A stretch of 64,000 nt of DNA from Curvibacter sp. CHRR-16 (lineage in GTDB: Bacteria; Pseudomonadota; Gammaproteobacteria; Burkholderiales; Burkholderiaceae_C), in assembly GCF_018474005.1 (NCBI RefSeq), contig NZ_JAHCSH010000002.1, positions 62,001-126,000 of the forward strand, read 5' to 3'. Shown here piece by piece: positions 1-8,670 of the stretch. Within the stretch, counting starts at the first letter, position 1. Each line of letters opens with the position of its first letter. The notes below the pieces were generated by a model. The model did no database searches, had not been told where the DNA came from, and saw only the letters and a list, made by a program, of their open reading frames with translations. Made by a program: the position numbers and the translations under genes.

Positions 1-827
1 TGCGCCAGTTCATCGTGTTCGGCTTGGCTGAACAAATCCATGGCCACCCAGTCTGGGGGCGTTGTGCCATCGGCCAGCACCAAAATCTCGCTGGGGCCTG
101 CAATCATGTCAATGCCCACGGTGCCAAACACGCGGCGCTTGGCAGCGGCCACATAGGCGTTGCCGGGGCCGGTGATTTTGTCCACGCGCGGCACCGTGGC
201 AGTGCCGTAAGCCAAGGCAGCCACAGCCTGAGCGCCGCCGATGGTGAAGGCACGGCTCACACCGGCCACGTAGGCGGCAGCGAGCACCAGTGGGTTCTTT
301 TCTGCTTTGGGCGTGGGCACCACCATGATGATCTCGCCCACCCCAGCCACATGGGCGGGGATGGCGTTCATCAGCACGGACGAGGGATAGGCCGCTTTGC
401 CGCCGGGGACGTAGATGCCCACGCGGTCCAGCGGCGTGACTTTTTGGCCCAGCAAGGTGCCGTCTTCGTCGCGGTAAGTCCAACTCTCGCCCGATGCTTT
501 CTTCTGTGCCTCGTGGTAGCTGCGCACCCGCTTGGCCGCGGCTTGCAGGGCATCGCGCTGCTCGGTGGGCAGGCTGTCGAAAGCGGCTTTCAGCTCCGTC
601 TGGCTCAGCTCCAGCGCGGCCATGGTGCCAGCCTGCACACCGTCAAAGCGGGCGGTGTACTCCAGCACGGCGGCGTCGCCGCGTTGTTGCACATCGGCCA
701 AGATATCGGCCACCCGCTGCTCGATGGCGGCATCGGTATCGGCAGACCAATGCAAGCGGGCCTGAAAATCAGCCTCAAATGTGGCGCTAGCCGTTGATAG
801 ACGGTCTGGAGCAGCTACAAAAGTCAT
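1..827 (-). CDS. hisD: Histidinol dehydrogenase HisD (N-terminal 275 residues, cut by window edge)
   Basis: Catalyses the last two steps of histidine synthesis, NAD-dependent oxidation of L-histidinol to L-histidine in the cytoplasm. Reading down from the ATG at 827 gives [15 protein letters not shown] and then family-typical stretches: [45 protein letters not shown] and [10 protein letters not shown], where the frame leaves the window. The C-terminal catalytic His and the remaining zinc ligands are therefore not visible. It lies 16 bases downstream of hisG in the same direction, as expected for a his operon continuing outside the window. The open frame has no stop within the window. Confidence 0.95.
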   Translation of the reverse strand, partial: MTFVAAPDRLSTASATFEADFQARLHWSADTDAAIEQRVADILADVQQRGDAAVLEYTARFDGVQAGTMAALELSQTELKAAFDSLPTEQRDALQAAAKRVRSYHEAQKKASGESWTYRDEDGTLLGQKVTPLDRVGIYVPGGKAAYPSSVLMNAIPAHVAGVGEIIMVVPTPKAEKNPLVLAAAYVAGVSRAFTIGGAQAVAALAYGTATVPRVDKITGPGNAYVAAAKRRVFGTVGIDMIAGPSEILVLADGTTPPDWVAMDLFSQAEHDELA

Positions 828-843
828 AGCAAAAATTCTCCGG

Positions 844-1482
844 TTACAAAGCCACAGCACCAGCGAACGCATCGATGATGCGGCGAATGGGCTCTTGCTT
901 GAGTTTGAGCGCGGCTTGGTTGACCACCAAGCGCGAGCTGATGTCCATGATTTGCTCGACTTCCACCAGGTTGTTGGCGCGCAGCGTGCCGCCGGTGGAG
1001 ACCAAGTCCACGATGGCGTCGGCCAAGCCCACCAATGGCGCCAACTCCATGCTGCCGTAGAGCTTGATCAAGTCCACGTGCACGCCTTTGCTGGCAAAAA
1101 ATTCGCGCGCAATAGCCACGTACTTGGTGGCCACACGCAAGCGCGAGCCTTGGCGCACGGCACGGGCATAGTCAAAGTCGGCCCGCGTGGCCACGCTGAT
1201 GCGGCACTTGGCAATCTGCAAGTCCAGTGGCTGGAACAAGCCTTGACCACCATGCTCCAGCAAAGTGTCCTTGCCAGTAATGCCCATATCAGCCCCACCA
1301 AACTGCACGTAAGTGGGCACATCGGTGGCGCGCACGATGAGCACGCGCACATCGGGCTGGTTGGTGGCCAAAATCAGCTTGCGCGACTTGTCCGGATCGT
1401 CCAGCACCTCAATGCCAGCGGCGCGCAGCAGCGGCACGGTTTCTTCAAAAATGCGTCCTTTGGACAGCGCGAGGGTAATCAT
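844..1482 (-). CDS. hisG: ATP phosphoribosyltransferase, short form (HisG-S)
   Basis: First step of histidine synthesis: condenses ATP and PRPP to phosphoribosyl-ATP. The 212-residue product starts [19 protein letters not shown] and carries the PRPP-binding region [18 protein letters not shown] near residues 155-172. At this length it lacks the C-terminal regulatory ACT-like domain of long HisG. From family knowledge, short HisG works as a hetero-octamer with HisZ, which must be encoded elsewhere. Its ATG overlaps the murA stop by 4 bases, implying translational coupling, and hisD follows 16 bases on. Histidine feedback is expected through HisZ. Confidence 0.96.
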   Translation of the reverse strand: MITLALSKGRIFEETVPLLRAAGIEVLDDPDKSRKLILATNQPDVRVLIVRATDVPTYVQFGGADMGITGKDTLLEHGGQGLFQPLDLQIAKCRISVATRADFDYARAVRQGSRLRVATKYVAIAREFFASKGVHVDLIKLYGSMELAPLVGLADAIVDLVSTGGTLRANNLVEVEQIMDISSRLVVNQAALKLKQEPIRRIIDAFAGAVAL

Positions 1483-2756
1483 TTCACTCTTTCAATGTCG
1501 GCACCAATGCCACGCAACTTGGCCTCCATGCGGTCATAACCACGGTCGAGGTGGTAGATGCGGTCCACCACCGTCTCGCCATCGGCCACCAAACCGGCAA
1601 TCACCAAGCTGGCCGATGCGCGCAGATCGGTGGCCATGACGGTGGCACCCGACAAACGCTGAACACCTTCCACCACGGCCACTTTGCCGTCGGTTTGGAT
1701 GTGGGCACCCAAGCGCACCAGTTCATTGACGTGCATGAAGCGGTTTTCAAAAATCGTCTCGGTCACCTTGCTGCTGCCTTGCGACACGCAGTTGAGTGCC
1801 ATGAACTGCGCTTGCATATCGGTCGGGAAACCGGGGTACTCGGTGGTGCGAAAGCTCTGCGCCTTGAGGTGTTGCCACGCTGGGCCGGGAGAGCTGACGC
1901 GGATGCCCCCCTCCACCGCCTGCACGTTGGCACCGGCTTCGCGCAGTTTTTCCACCACCGCGTCCAAGTGATCGGCACGGCCATGGCGTACCAGCACATC
2001 CCCACCCGTTGCGGCCACAGCGCACAGGAAGGTGCCGGTCTCAATGCGATCAGCCACCACAGTGTGGGTGCAACCGTGCAGGCGCTCCACGCCCTGAATG
2101 CGGATGCGGCTGGTGCCGTGGCCTTCGATCTTGGCGCCCATGGCAATGAGCATCTCGGCCAAATCGGGAATCTCAGGCTCTTGGGCGGCGTTCTCCAGAA
2201 TGGTCTCGCCCTCGGCCAGCACGGCGGCCATGAGCAGGTTCTCGGTGCCGGTTACCGTCACCATGTCGGTGGTGATACGCGCTCCGTGCAGCCGGGTGCG
2301 GCCTGCGGGCAGTTTGGCAATGATGTAGCCGTGCTCGACCACAATCTCAGCGCCCATGGCTTGCAAGCCCTTGATGTGCTGATCCACAGGGCGCGAGCCA
2401 ATAGCACACCCACCGGGCAAGGACACTGTGGCCTCGCCAAAGCGGGCCAGCAAGGGGCCCAGCGCCAAGATGGAGGCACGCATGGTCTTGACCAACTCAT
2501 ACGGCGCTTCGGGCGCGGTCACGTGGCTGGCGTTGGCGCTGACCGTACCATTTTCTTGCTGCTCTATCTCCACCCCCATGTTGCGGATGAGCTTGAGCAT
2601 GGTCGACACGTCTTGCAAGTGGGGCACGTTGTGCAAGGTGACCGGATCTGCCGTGAGCAGCACAGCGCACAGTTCGGGCAAGGCCGCGTTTTTGGCACCA
2701 GAGATAGCCACTTCGCCGTGCAAAGCGCGGCCACCGCGGATGAGTAATTTGTCCAT
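1479..2756 (-). CDS. murA: UDP-N-acetylglucosamine 1-carboxyvinyltransferase MurA
   Basis: First committed step of peptidoglycan synthesis: transfers enolpyruvate from PEP to UDP-GlcNAc in the cytoplasm. The 425-residue protein begins [16 protein letters not shown] and has the SGAKNAALP motif near residues 19-27. The fosfomycin-reactive catalytic cysteine is Cys117 in [14 protein letters not shown], so the enzyme should be of the fosfomycin-sensitive Cys type. Length is normal for the EPSP-synthase-like fold. It follows ibaG by 9 bases and overlaps hisG by 4. The ibaG-murA adjacency downstream of mla genes is also the arrangement known in E. coli. Confidence 0.97.
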   Translation of the reverse strand: MDKLLIRGGRALHGEVAISGAKNAALPELCAVLLTADPVTLHNVPHLQDVSTMLKLIRNMGVEIEQQENGTVSANASHVTAPEAPYELVKTMRASILALGPLLARFGEATVSLPGGCAIGSRPVDQHIKGLQAMGAEIVVEHGYIIAKLPAGRTRLHGARITTDMVTVTGTENLLMAAVLAEGETILENAAQEPEIPDLAEMLIAMGAKIEGHGTSRIRIQGVERLHGCTHTVVADRIETGTFLCAVAATGGDVLVRHGRADHLDAVVEKLREAGANVQAVEGGIRVSSPGPAWQHLKAQSFRTTEYPGFPTDMQAQFMALNCVSQGSSKVTETIFENRFMHVNELVRLGAHIQTDGKVAVVEGVQRLSGATVMATDLRASASLVIAGLVADGETVVDRIYHLDRGYDRMEAKLRGIGADIERVK

Positions 2757-2765
2757 AGCAGGCTT

Positions 2766-3008
2766 TCAGTGCTGGTGCGCAGCCCATTCGGCTGGCGTGA
2801 AGGTTTTCATCGACAGGGCATGCACTTCGTCGGTTTGCATGCGCTGGCCCAAGCAGGCGTAAACCTGCTGGTGGCGTTGGATGAGGCGTTTGCCCTCAAA
2901 AGCGGTGGAAACGATGGTGGCGAACCAGTGGCGACCATCGCCTTCGAGTTCGCACAGCTCGCAGGGCAAGCCTTGGGTAATGAGTTGTCGCAGTTGTTCA
3001 GCAGTCAT
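2766..3008 (-). CDS. ibaG: BolA-family protein, IbaG-like
   Basis: An 80-residue protein of the BolA/IbaG family, beginning MTAEQLRQLITQGLP. It shows the family pattern of an N-terminal helix, a DGRHWFATIVSTAFEGK strand-turn segment, the QRHQQVYACLG helix, and DEVHALSMKTFTPAEW at the C-terminus. Family members bind [2Fe-2S] clusters together with monothiol glutaredoxins and affect iron-sulfur maturation and acid or envelope stress. Candidate ligands here are His27, Cys17/Cys20 and His64. The position directly before murA and after the mla block matches E. coli ibaG, which is why I prefer IbaG over BolA proper. Confidence 0.88.
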   Translation of the reverse strand: MTAEQLRQLITQGLPCELCELEGDGRHWFATIVSTAFEGKRLIQRHQQVYACLGQRMQTDEVHALSMKTFTPAEWAAHQH

Positions 3009-3029
3009 GGCTGTAGAGGGGTGGGGGGT

Positions 3030-3785
3030 TCAGTGGCGAATCTTGTAGCCTGTGCGCAGCAGGTACAGGGCCACTGCGGCCACCAACACCAACGCTACGC
3101 CGACCACGCTCAGGCTGATCCAAGGCGACACGTCACTGACACCGAAGAAACCGTAGCGAAAGCCATCGATCATGTAAAAAAACGGATTGAGGTGGCTCAC
3201 CGCTTGCCAAAACGGGGGCAAGGAATGGATGGAATAAAACACACCACTCAAGAAGGTCATGGGGACGATGACGAAGTTCTGAAACGCGGCCAATTGGTCA
3301 AACTTTTCAGCCCACAAGCCACCGATCAAACCCAAAGTACCCAGCAAAGCAGCACCCAAAAGGGCAAATACCGCAATCCACAGCGGTGCAGCGTAGCTCA
3401 GGTGCGCAAACCAGCCGGTGACGGCAAACACCCCCAACCCCACCGCCAGGCCACGGGCGATGCTGGAACCCACATAGGCCACAAACCAGTGCCAGTAGTT
3501 CAAGGGGGTGAGCAGGACGTACACCAAGTTGCCCATGATCTTGCTCTGGATGAGCGAGGATGAGCTATTGGCAAAAGCATTTTGCAACACACTCATCATG
3601 ACCAAGCCGGGCACCAAAAAGGCAGTGTACGCAACGCTGTCGTATACCTTCACATGGTCTTCGAGCACATGGCCAAAAATCATCAGGTACAGCACCGCGG
3701 TGAGCACCGGGGCGGCAATCGTCTGAAAACTGACCTTCCAAAAGCGCAGCACCTCTTTGTACAGCAACATTTGCCAGCCGGTCAT
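3030..3785 (-). CDS. ABC-2 type exporter permease (YadH-like)
   Basis: A 251-residue integral membrane protein with about six hydrophobic segments, typical of ABC-2 permeases: TAAVLYLMIFGH-like helix 1, VPGLVMMSVLQNAFANSSSSL, the LLTPLNYWHWFVAYVG region, VFALLGAALLGTLGLIGGLWA, and the C-terminal VVGVALVLVAAVALYLL before the basic tail. It overlaps the upstream ATPase gene by 4 bases, so the two form one exporter. Homologues are usually annotated YadGH or multidrug/lipid ABC-2 exporters, but the substrate is not established. Its place between the mla genes and ibaG suggests an envelope role, by inference only. Confidence 0.88.
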   Translation of the reverse strand: MTGWQMLLYKEVLRFWKVSFQTIAAPVLTAVLYLMIFGHVLEDHVKVYDSVAYTAFLVPGLVMMSVLQNAFANSSSSLIQSKIMGNLVYVLLTPLNYWHWFVAYVGSSIARGLAVGLGVFAVTGWFAHLSYAAPLWIAVFALLGAALLGTLGLIGGLWAEKFDQLAAFQNFVIVPMTFLSGVFYSIHSLPPFWQAVSHLNPFFYMIDGFRYGFFGVSDVSPWISLSVVGVALVLVAAVALYLLRTGYKIRH

Positions 3786-4714
3786 GCGGCACCTCCTGTC
3801 TTGGCATCTTTGCCCACCAGCGACAGGAACACATCTTCCAAGTCGGCTTTGCGGATTTCCACCTCTTCCACATGCACACCCGCTTCACGCGCTTGGGCCA
3901 AGTAGCGCTCTACCTGCAAAGCATCTTGCACCGGTAGCTGCACCATGCGCCCCGTGACACGGGCCACAGTCGCCAACCCATCGGGCAAGGGATCGTTGGT
4001 GCTAAAGCGCAGCACGTTACCGCTGGCGGCCTTGAGCAGCGCGCTGGTGCTATCAAGGGCCACAATGCGCCCGCTTTTGAGCATCGCCAAACGGGTGCAC
4101 AAGGCTTCTGCTTCTTCCAAGTAATGGGTGGTCAACAGCACAGCATGGCCTTGCTTGTTGAGTTTGCTGATGAACTGCCACAGCGTTTGGCGCAGTTCCA
4201 CGTCCACACCAGCGGTAGGCTCATCGAGCACGATGACCGGAGGCTTGTGTACCAAAGCCTGCGCCACCATGACGCGGCGCTTCATACCGCCGGATAGCTG
4301 ACGCATATTGGACTGGGCTTTATCGGTCAGCCCCAAACTGGCCAACAGTTCATCAATCCAATCGTCGTTGTGGCGAATGCCAAAGTAACCCGACTGAAAC
4401 CGCAAGGCTTCACGCACCGTGAAGAAGGGATCAAACACCAGTTCTTGCGGAACCACGCCGAGCTGACGTCGTGCTTGGGTGGCGTCACTTTGTACGTCAT
4501 AGCCCATGACCTTCACGCTACCGCTGGTAGCACGGGTCAACCCAGCCAATATGCTGATGAGTGTGGTTTTACCAGCCCCGTTGGGGCCGAGCAGGCCAAA
4601 AAATTCGCCTGGCTGAATCTCCATGCTCACACCATCCAACGCAGTGAATGGCGGGGCCCCAGTACGGGTGGCAGGGTAGATTTTGGATACGGATTGAAAG
4701 CTAAGAGCGGGCAT
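3782..4714 (-). CDS. ABC exporter ATP-binding protein (YadG-like)
   Basis: A 310-residue nucleotide-binding subunit that powers the permease encoded immediately downstream (4-base overlap). Walker A is GPNGAGKTT near residues 44-52, the Q-loop is VVPQELVFD, the signature is LSGGMKRR and Walker B is VIVLDEPTAGVD, followed by the H-loop in LTTHYLEEAE. A roughly 80-residue C-terminal extension, as in other DrrA/YadG-type ATPases, follows the ABC core. It begins 31 bases after mlaB ends, in the same direction, so it may be co-transcribed with the Mla system although it is a separate transporter. Confidence 0.92.
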   Translation of the reverse strand: MPALSFQSVSKIYPATRTGAPPFTALDGVSMEIQPGEFFGLLGPNGAGKTTLISILAGLTRATSGSVKVMGYDVQSDATQARRQLGVVPQELVFDPFFTVREALRFQSGYFGIRHNDDWIDELLASLGLTDKAQSNMRQLSGGMKRRVMVAQALVHKPPVIVLDEPTAGVDVELRQTLWQFISKLNKQGHAVLLTTHYLEEAEALCTRLAMLKSGRIVALDSTSALLKAASGNVLRFSTNDPLPDGLATVARVTGRMVQLPVQDALQVERYLAQAREAGVHVEEVEIRKADLEDVFLSLVGKDAKTGGAA

Positions 4715-4745
4715 AGGTAGCCCGCCATTTTAAGCCGGGCACGTT

Positions 4746-5012
4746 TCAGGCTGCAGGGAGAAGGGCACTGATGCCGTACAAACCAGCCAACTCACGCAAG
4801 CGTGTTGGCAAACCTTGCACGGCAAACAACTTGCCCCGGCGTGCGCATTCGCGGCGCAATTCCAACAAAACAGCCAAGGCCGATGTGTCAAAGCGCTGCA
4901 AAGCCGTGCCATCTACCACCACCTTGTCCGACGGCTCATTCACGTGCTGGCGCAGTTCTTCCAGACATTGGTGCGCCACTTCTTGGGTGAGTGTAGAGGG
5001 CAGGTTCAACAT
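4746..5012 (-). CDS. mlaB: STAS-domain protein MlaB
   Basis: Cytoplasmic STAS-domain subunit that stabilises the MlaF ATPase in the MlaFEDB inner-membrane complex. The 88-residue product starts MLNLPSTLTQEVAHQC. The central strand-helix KVVVDGTALQRFDTSALAVL carries the conserved Thr/Ser (DTSAL) next to the phosphorylation-like site. I chose the ATG at 5012, two bases past the mlaC stop codon, rather than the longer frame from 5063 that runs into mlaC. Length fits E. coli MlaB. It is the last mla gene here. Confidence 0.88.
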   Translation of the reverse strand: MLNLPSTLTQEVAHQCLEELRQHVNEPSDKVVVDGTALQRFDTSALAVLLELRRECARRGKLFAVQGLPTRLRELAGLYGISALLPAA

Positions 5013-5013
5013 A

Positions 5014-5652
5014 TCAGCCTTTCTTGTTGGCACTAGTCTTGTTCTGCTCGACCAAAATGTCAATCAGTCCATCAATGCCCTTGGCATTGATTTGCTGCGC
5101 AAATTGGCTGCGATAGGTATCCACCAACCACACACCCAAGACATTGATGTTGTAAATCTTCCAACCAGCGCCTTGACCGGGGGTTTTTTCCATGCGGTAG
5201 TCCAACTGAATCGGATCACCACGGCCCTTGATTTCAGAGCGAACGACAATTTCTTTGTCATCGGGATTGGCACGCAGCGGTTTCATGGCGATGGTTTGAT
5301 CACTCACCTGCGACAACGCGCCAGCGTAAGTACGCACCAGCAAGGTTTTGAATTCATCTTGCAAGCGCTTTTGCTGCTCCGGTGTAGCTTGACGCCAAGC
5401 GGGCCCCACGGCCGAAGCGGTCATGCGCGCAAAATTGACGTGCGGCATGATGCGGTTGTCCACCAAGGCAATGATTTTGCTCAAATCACCATTGCGCAAA
5501 GACTTATCTGACTTCAAAGTATCCAGCACTTCATTGGAGACGCGCTTGATCAGTGCATCAGGGGCTTCGTCTTCAGCGTAGGCTGTGGTCGTGAGTGCCA
5601 ACGAAGCCACCACGGCTGCCATGAGCCCCAAAAACCATCGACGTTGTTGCAT
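5014..5652 (-). CDS. mlaC: Periplasmic phospholipid-binding protein MlaC
   Basis: Soluble periplasmic carrier that shuttles phospholipids between outer-membrane MlaA and the inner-membrane MlaFEDB complex. The 212-residue protein has a Sec signal peptide (QQRRWFLGLMAAVVASLA, probable cleavage after TTAYA near residue 26). The mature domain contains RIMPHVNFARMTASAVGPAW and FKTLLVRTYAGALSQ, both typical of the Tol_Tol_Ttg2 family, and VWLVDTYRSQFAQQINAKGIDGLI near the C-terminus. It is preceded by mlaA (27 bases) and followed by mlaB. Confidence 0.95.
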   Translation of the reverse strand: MQQRRWFLGLMAAVVASLALTTTAYAEDEAPDALIKRVSNEVLDTLKSDKSLRNGDLSKIIALVDNRIMPHVNFARMTASAVGPAWRQATPEQQKRLQDEFKTLLVRTYAGALSQVSDQTIAMKPLRANPDDKEIVVRSEIKGRGDPIQLDYRMEKTPGQGAGWKIYNINVLGVWLVDTYRSQFAQQINAKGIDGLIDILVEQNKTSANKKG

Positions 5653-5679
5653 AAAAAAACTCCTGTACTCGTACGTGCC

Positions 5680-6459
5680 TCAGTTTACGCCGCTTGGCGA
5701 CTCCGTACTGACTGAAGGGTCATTATTTTCATCATCTGGTGGATTGCCGTCGTATTCGCGGCTACGTTGGCGCTGCAAATAGGCATCACGCATAAAGGTG
5801 TAGCGATCCAAGGCTGCACCATTCATCACATCATCAGCCCCCAAAAGACTGGCACGCGTGTCGATTAAGTCAACCACTGTCAAGGTATCGCGGGTGGTCA
5901 CGTCAGGAATATGGTTCTGCAGACTGCCTTGTTGATCAACAGGAATCGCGCCGACCTCACGCAAGGTGTAGGGCCCCAATACGGGCAAAACCACGTAAGG
6001 CCCCGGTGGAACGCCCCATTTGCCCAAGGTGTAGCCAAAATTGGTGCTGTGGCGCTCAATGCCCAAATCACTGGCCACATCCAAGACACCACAAAGACCT
6101 ACCACGGTATTAACCATGAAACGGCCAATATTGTCCCCCGCCTCTTGGCGCTTACCCTGAAAAATCGAGTTCACGCCAGACCACAAGTCATCCAAGTTAG
6201 AAAAGAAGTTGTTTACACCTTTGCGAAACCATGATGGCAATGCATCGCGATAGGTTGTTGCAACAGGTTTTGCCACGTACTTGTCCATGGTTTCGTTGAA
6301 ACCAAACATCGTGCGATTGAAAGACTCCAAAGGATCGCGCTTATCTGGTCGCTCGACCGTGGCACAGCCCTGTAGCACCAGAAACGCCATGCACAAACAA
6401 GCGACCAACCAGCGGCGAACACGCACTGGATCAATGGGGAGCAAACCAAACAAAAGCAT
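5680..6459 (-). CDS. mlaA: Outer-membrane lipoprotein MlaA (VacJ)
   Basis: Outer-membrane lipoprotein that removes mislocalised phospholipids from the outer leaflet and passes them to MlaC. The 259-residue product has a lipobox, LQGC, with the lipidated Cys at position 32 after the hydrophobic run WLVACLCMAFLVLQ. Family blocks follow: DPLESFNRTMFGFNETMDKYVAKPVA, NFFSNLDDLW, NTVVGLCGVLDVASDLGI, FGYTLGKWGVPPGPYVVLP and GPYTLREVG. Unlike in E. coli, where mlaA is unlinked, it sits inside the operon between mlaD and mlaC, a layout seen in many betaproteobacteria. Confidence 0.95.
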   Translation of the reverse strand: MLLFGLLPIDPVRVRRWLVACLCMAFLVLQGCATVERPDKRDPLESFNRTMFGFNETMDKYVAKPVATTYRDALPSWFRKGVNNFFSNLDDLWSGVNSIFQGKRQEAGDNIGRFMVNTVVGLCGVLDVASDLGIERHSTNFGYTLGKWGVPPGPYVVLPVLGPYTLREVGAIPVDQQGSLQNHIPDVTTRDTLTVVDLIDTRASLLGADDVMNGAALDRYTFMRDAYLQRQRSREYDGNPPDDENNDPSVSTESPSGVN

Positions 6460-6465
6460 GGGGAC

Positions 6466-6942
6466 TTAATCGGTTTTCTTACCGCCATCTGCCGCTTTGC
6501 TATAGAGAAACTGGCTGATCAGGTTCTCCAACACCACGGCACTTTGGGTGGTAGTAATGACATCGCCTTGCGCCAAATTGGCCGCATCGGCACCAGCCTC
6601 AATCCCGATGTACTGCTCACCGAGCAAACCGCTGGTCAAAATTTTGAGCGAGCTGTCTTTGGGGAAAGCGTAGCGCTTGTCCATGGACATAACAACTTTG
6701 GCTTGGAAGGACTTGTCATCGAACACGATTGACTCGACACGCCCCACCACAACCCCCGCGCTTTTGACTGCCGCCTTGGGCTTGAGGCCTCCAATGTTGT
6801 CAAACTTGGCGCTGACTTGGTAACCCTTATCCCATGTAATGGTCAATAAATTGGCTGCTTGCAAGGCCAAAAACACCAATGCCAGCGCTCCAATTAGCAC
6901 AAACAAACCCACCCACAAATCCTTGGCGGAACGTTGCATCAC
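6466..6942 (-). CDS. mlaD: MCE-domain lipid-transfer subunit MlaD
   Basis: Inner-membrane anchored MCE protein that forms a hexameric ring over the MlaE permease and conducts phospholipids. The 158-residue protein has one N-terminal transmembrane helix (DLWVGLFVLIGALALVFLAL) and one MCE domain of about 80 residues, including KFDNIGGLKPKAAVKSAGVVVG and the LLGEQYIGIE turn. The C-terminus (ENLISQFLYSKAAD) has the hydrophobic helix that lines the pore in family members. It lies between mlaE (7 bases upstream) and mlaA (6 bases downstream). Confidence 0.95.
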   Translation of the reverse strand: MMQRSAKDLWVGLFVLIGALALVFLALQAANLLTITWDKGYQVSAKFDNIGGLKPKAAVKSAGVVVGRVESIVFDDKSFQAKVVMSMDKRYAFPKDSSLKILTSGLLGEQYIGIEAGADAANLAQGDVITTTQSAVVLENLISQFLYSKAADGGKKTD

Positions 6943-6949
6943 GCACTCC

Positions 6950-7735
6950 TTACAAACTAAACATCATGGCGGTGAGAATGAAGTCCATTCCCAACACCGA
7001 CAGCGAGGCCACTACCACCGTGCGCGTTGTGGCACGGGCTACCCCCTCAGGGGTTGGTAGCGCGGTATAGCCTTGCAGCAAAGCGATAAAACTCACCAAA
7101 ACACCAAAAACAGCGCTTTTGAGGACGCCATTGCCCAGGTCGGCCCAAACGCCCACGCCGCTTTGCATCTGCCCCCAGAATGCCCCCGCATCCACACCGA
7201 TCATCACCACGCCCACAACCCATCCCCCCAGTACACCAATGGCACTGAAAATGGCTGCCAGCAAGGGCATGGCGATCACGGCACCCCAAAAACGCGGAGC
7301 CAAAATGCGCTGGATTGGATCGACAGCCATCATTTCCATGGCGCTGAGTTGCTCGCCCGATTTCATGAGGCCAATTTCTGCCGTGAGCGATGTACCCGCG
7401 CGACCGGCAAACAGCAATGCGGTAAAGACAGGGCCGAACTCACGCACCAAACTCAGGCTAATGAGCAAACCAATGGAGTCTGCTGCGCCAAAACGCTGCA
7501 AACCATAGTAGTACTGCAAGCCCATCACAAAGCCGACAAACAAACCCGACACCACAATGATGGCCAAGGAGTAGTTGCCCATAAAGTGAATCTGGTCACG
7601 CACCAATCCAAAGCGACGCAAACAACCGGGCAAGGCCGCTAACAGTCGCCACAGCAAGCGCGCACCGTAGCCGAAATCGGCTAACTTACTGCGCAGCGCA
7701 AAGCCCACTTCCGCCGGATGCAGCCAACGGCTCAT
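6950..7735 (-). CDS. mlaE: Phospholipid ABC transporter permease MlaE
   Basis: Integral membrane permease of the Mla complex (MlaE/Ttg2B family). The 261-residue protein has an amphipathic N-terminus and about five transmembrane segments, with the family signatures FVGFVMGLQYYYGLQRFGA, the conserved EFGPVFTALLFAGRAGTSLTAEIG-like block, and MEMMAVDPIQRILAPRFWG. It starts inside the end of mlaF (4-base overlap) and precedes mlaD by 7 bases. The protein pairs with the MlaF ATPase and MlaB in the cytoplasm. Confidence 0.95.
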   Translation of the reverse strand: MSRWLHPAEVGFALRSKLADFGYGARLLWRLLAALPGCLRRFGLVRDQIHFMGNYSLAIIVVSGLFVGFVMGLQYYYGLQRFGAADSIGLLISLSLVREFGPVFTALLFAGRAGTSLTAEIGLMKSGEQLSAMEMMAVDPIQRILAPRFWGAVIAMPLLAAIFSAIGVLGGWVVGVVMIGVDAGAFWGQMQSGVGVWADLGNGVLKSAVFGVLVSFIALLQGYTALPTPEGVARATTRTVVVASLSVLGMDFILTAMMFSL

Positions 7736-8568
7736 GCACCTACTCCCAAAAAGTCTTGCTCCACCGAAGTACCGGGGTAATGGAAACGCACCGGACCATC
7801 GGCTTGTGCAGTCACAAATTGCTGCACCAAGGGATCGCTACTGTGGCGCACCTCATCGGGCGTACCTTGGGCAGCTATGCGTCCATTGGCCAGCACAATC
7901 ACTTGATCGGCAATCATGAAAGTTTCTTCCAGATCGTGCGACACGATGATGCTGGTCAACCCCATCGCATCATTGAGCTGGCGGATCAAGCGTGCAGCGG
8001 TTCCGAGCGAAATTGGATCCAAACCAGCAAATGGTTCGTCGTACATGACGAGCTCGGGATCGAGCGCAATAGCGCGGGCCAACGCCACTCGGCGGGCCAT
8101 GCCTCCAGACACTTCCGAGGGCATCAGATCGCGGGCACCACGCAAGCCCACAGCATCGAGCTTCATGAGCACGATGTCACGTATCAGCACTTCCGGTAGC
8201 TGGGTATGCTCTCGCAAGGGAAACGCCACGTTGTCGAACACGGACAGGTCGGTGAACAAAGCACCGAACTGGAACAACATGCCCATGCGGCGACGCAATG
8301 CAAACAGCCCTTTGCGATCCAAGGTACCAACGTCTTGGGCGCTTGCACCCTGCGCATTGCCATGCACGACCACCTGTCCACTTTGCGCAGCCACCTGACC
8401 GCTGATCAGGCGCAGCAAAGTGGTTTTACCGCCACCCGAGGCGCCCATGATGGCAGTGACCTTGCCACGCGGAATGTGCAAGCTAACGCCATCCAAGATG
8501 CGGCGCTCGCCGTAGCCGAACACGAGATCGCGGATGTCAACCAATGAGGTGTGTGTGGAATCTGTCAT
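7732..8568 (-). CDS. mlaF: Phospholipid ABC transporter ATPase MlaF
   Basis: ATPase of the Mla phospholipid transporter. Walker A is GASGGGKTT, the Q-loop MLFQFGALFTDL is typical of MlaF/Ttg2A, the signature reads VSGGMARR (the V for L variant is common in this family) and Walker B is LVMYDEPFAGLDP; IIVSHDLEET holds the H-loop. I start at the ATG at 8568 (MTDSTHTSLVDIRDLVFG, 278 residues), because the 12 extra residues from 8604 would be encoded by the gltD terminator hairpin. It is the first gene of mlaFEDACB. Confidence 0.93.
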   Translation of the reverse strand: MTDSTHTSLVDIRDLVFGYGERRILDGVSLHIPRGKVTAIMGASGGGKTTLLRLISGQVAAQSGQVVVHGNAQGASAQDVGTLDRKGLFALRRRMGMLFQFGALFTDLSVFDNVAFPLREHTQLPEVLIRDIVLMKLDAVGLRGARDLMPSEVSGGMARRVALARAIALDPELVMYDEPFAGLDPISLGTAARLIRQLNDAMGLTSIIVSHDLEETFMIADQVIVLANGRIAAQGTPDEVRHSSDPLVQQFVTAQADGPVRFHYPGTSVEQDFLGVGA

Positions 8569-8571
8569 GCG

Positions 8572-8598
8572 AAAAGATAAGGCCGGAGAAATCCGGCC
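8572..8598 (-). terminator. Intrinsic terminator of gltBD
   Basis: On the minus strand GGCCGGA TTTC TCCGGCC (8598-8581) forms a perfect 7-bp stem with a 4-base loop, followed by TTATCTTTT. It lies 72 bases after the gltD stop and just 13 bases before the mlaF start codon, so it separates gltBD from mla. Confidence 0.75.
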
Positions 8599-8670
8599 CC
8601 TCAATCATATGCGGGAAAACCTTATCCCCGCACACGCAGGCCTGCTCACGCAGGTCCATACCTTCGCCAT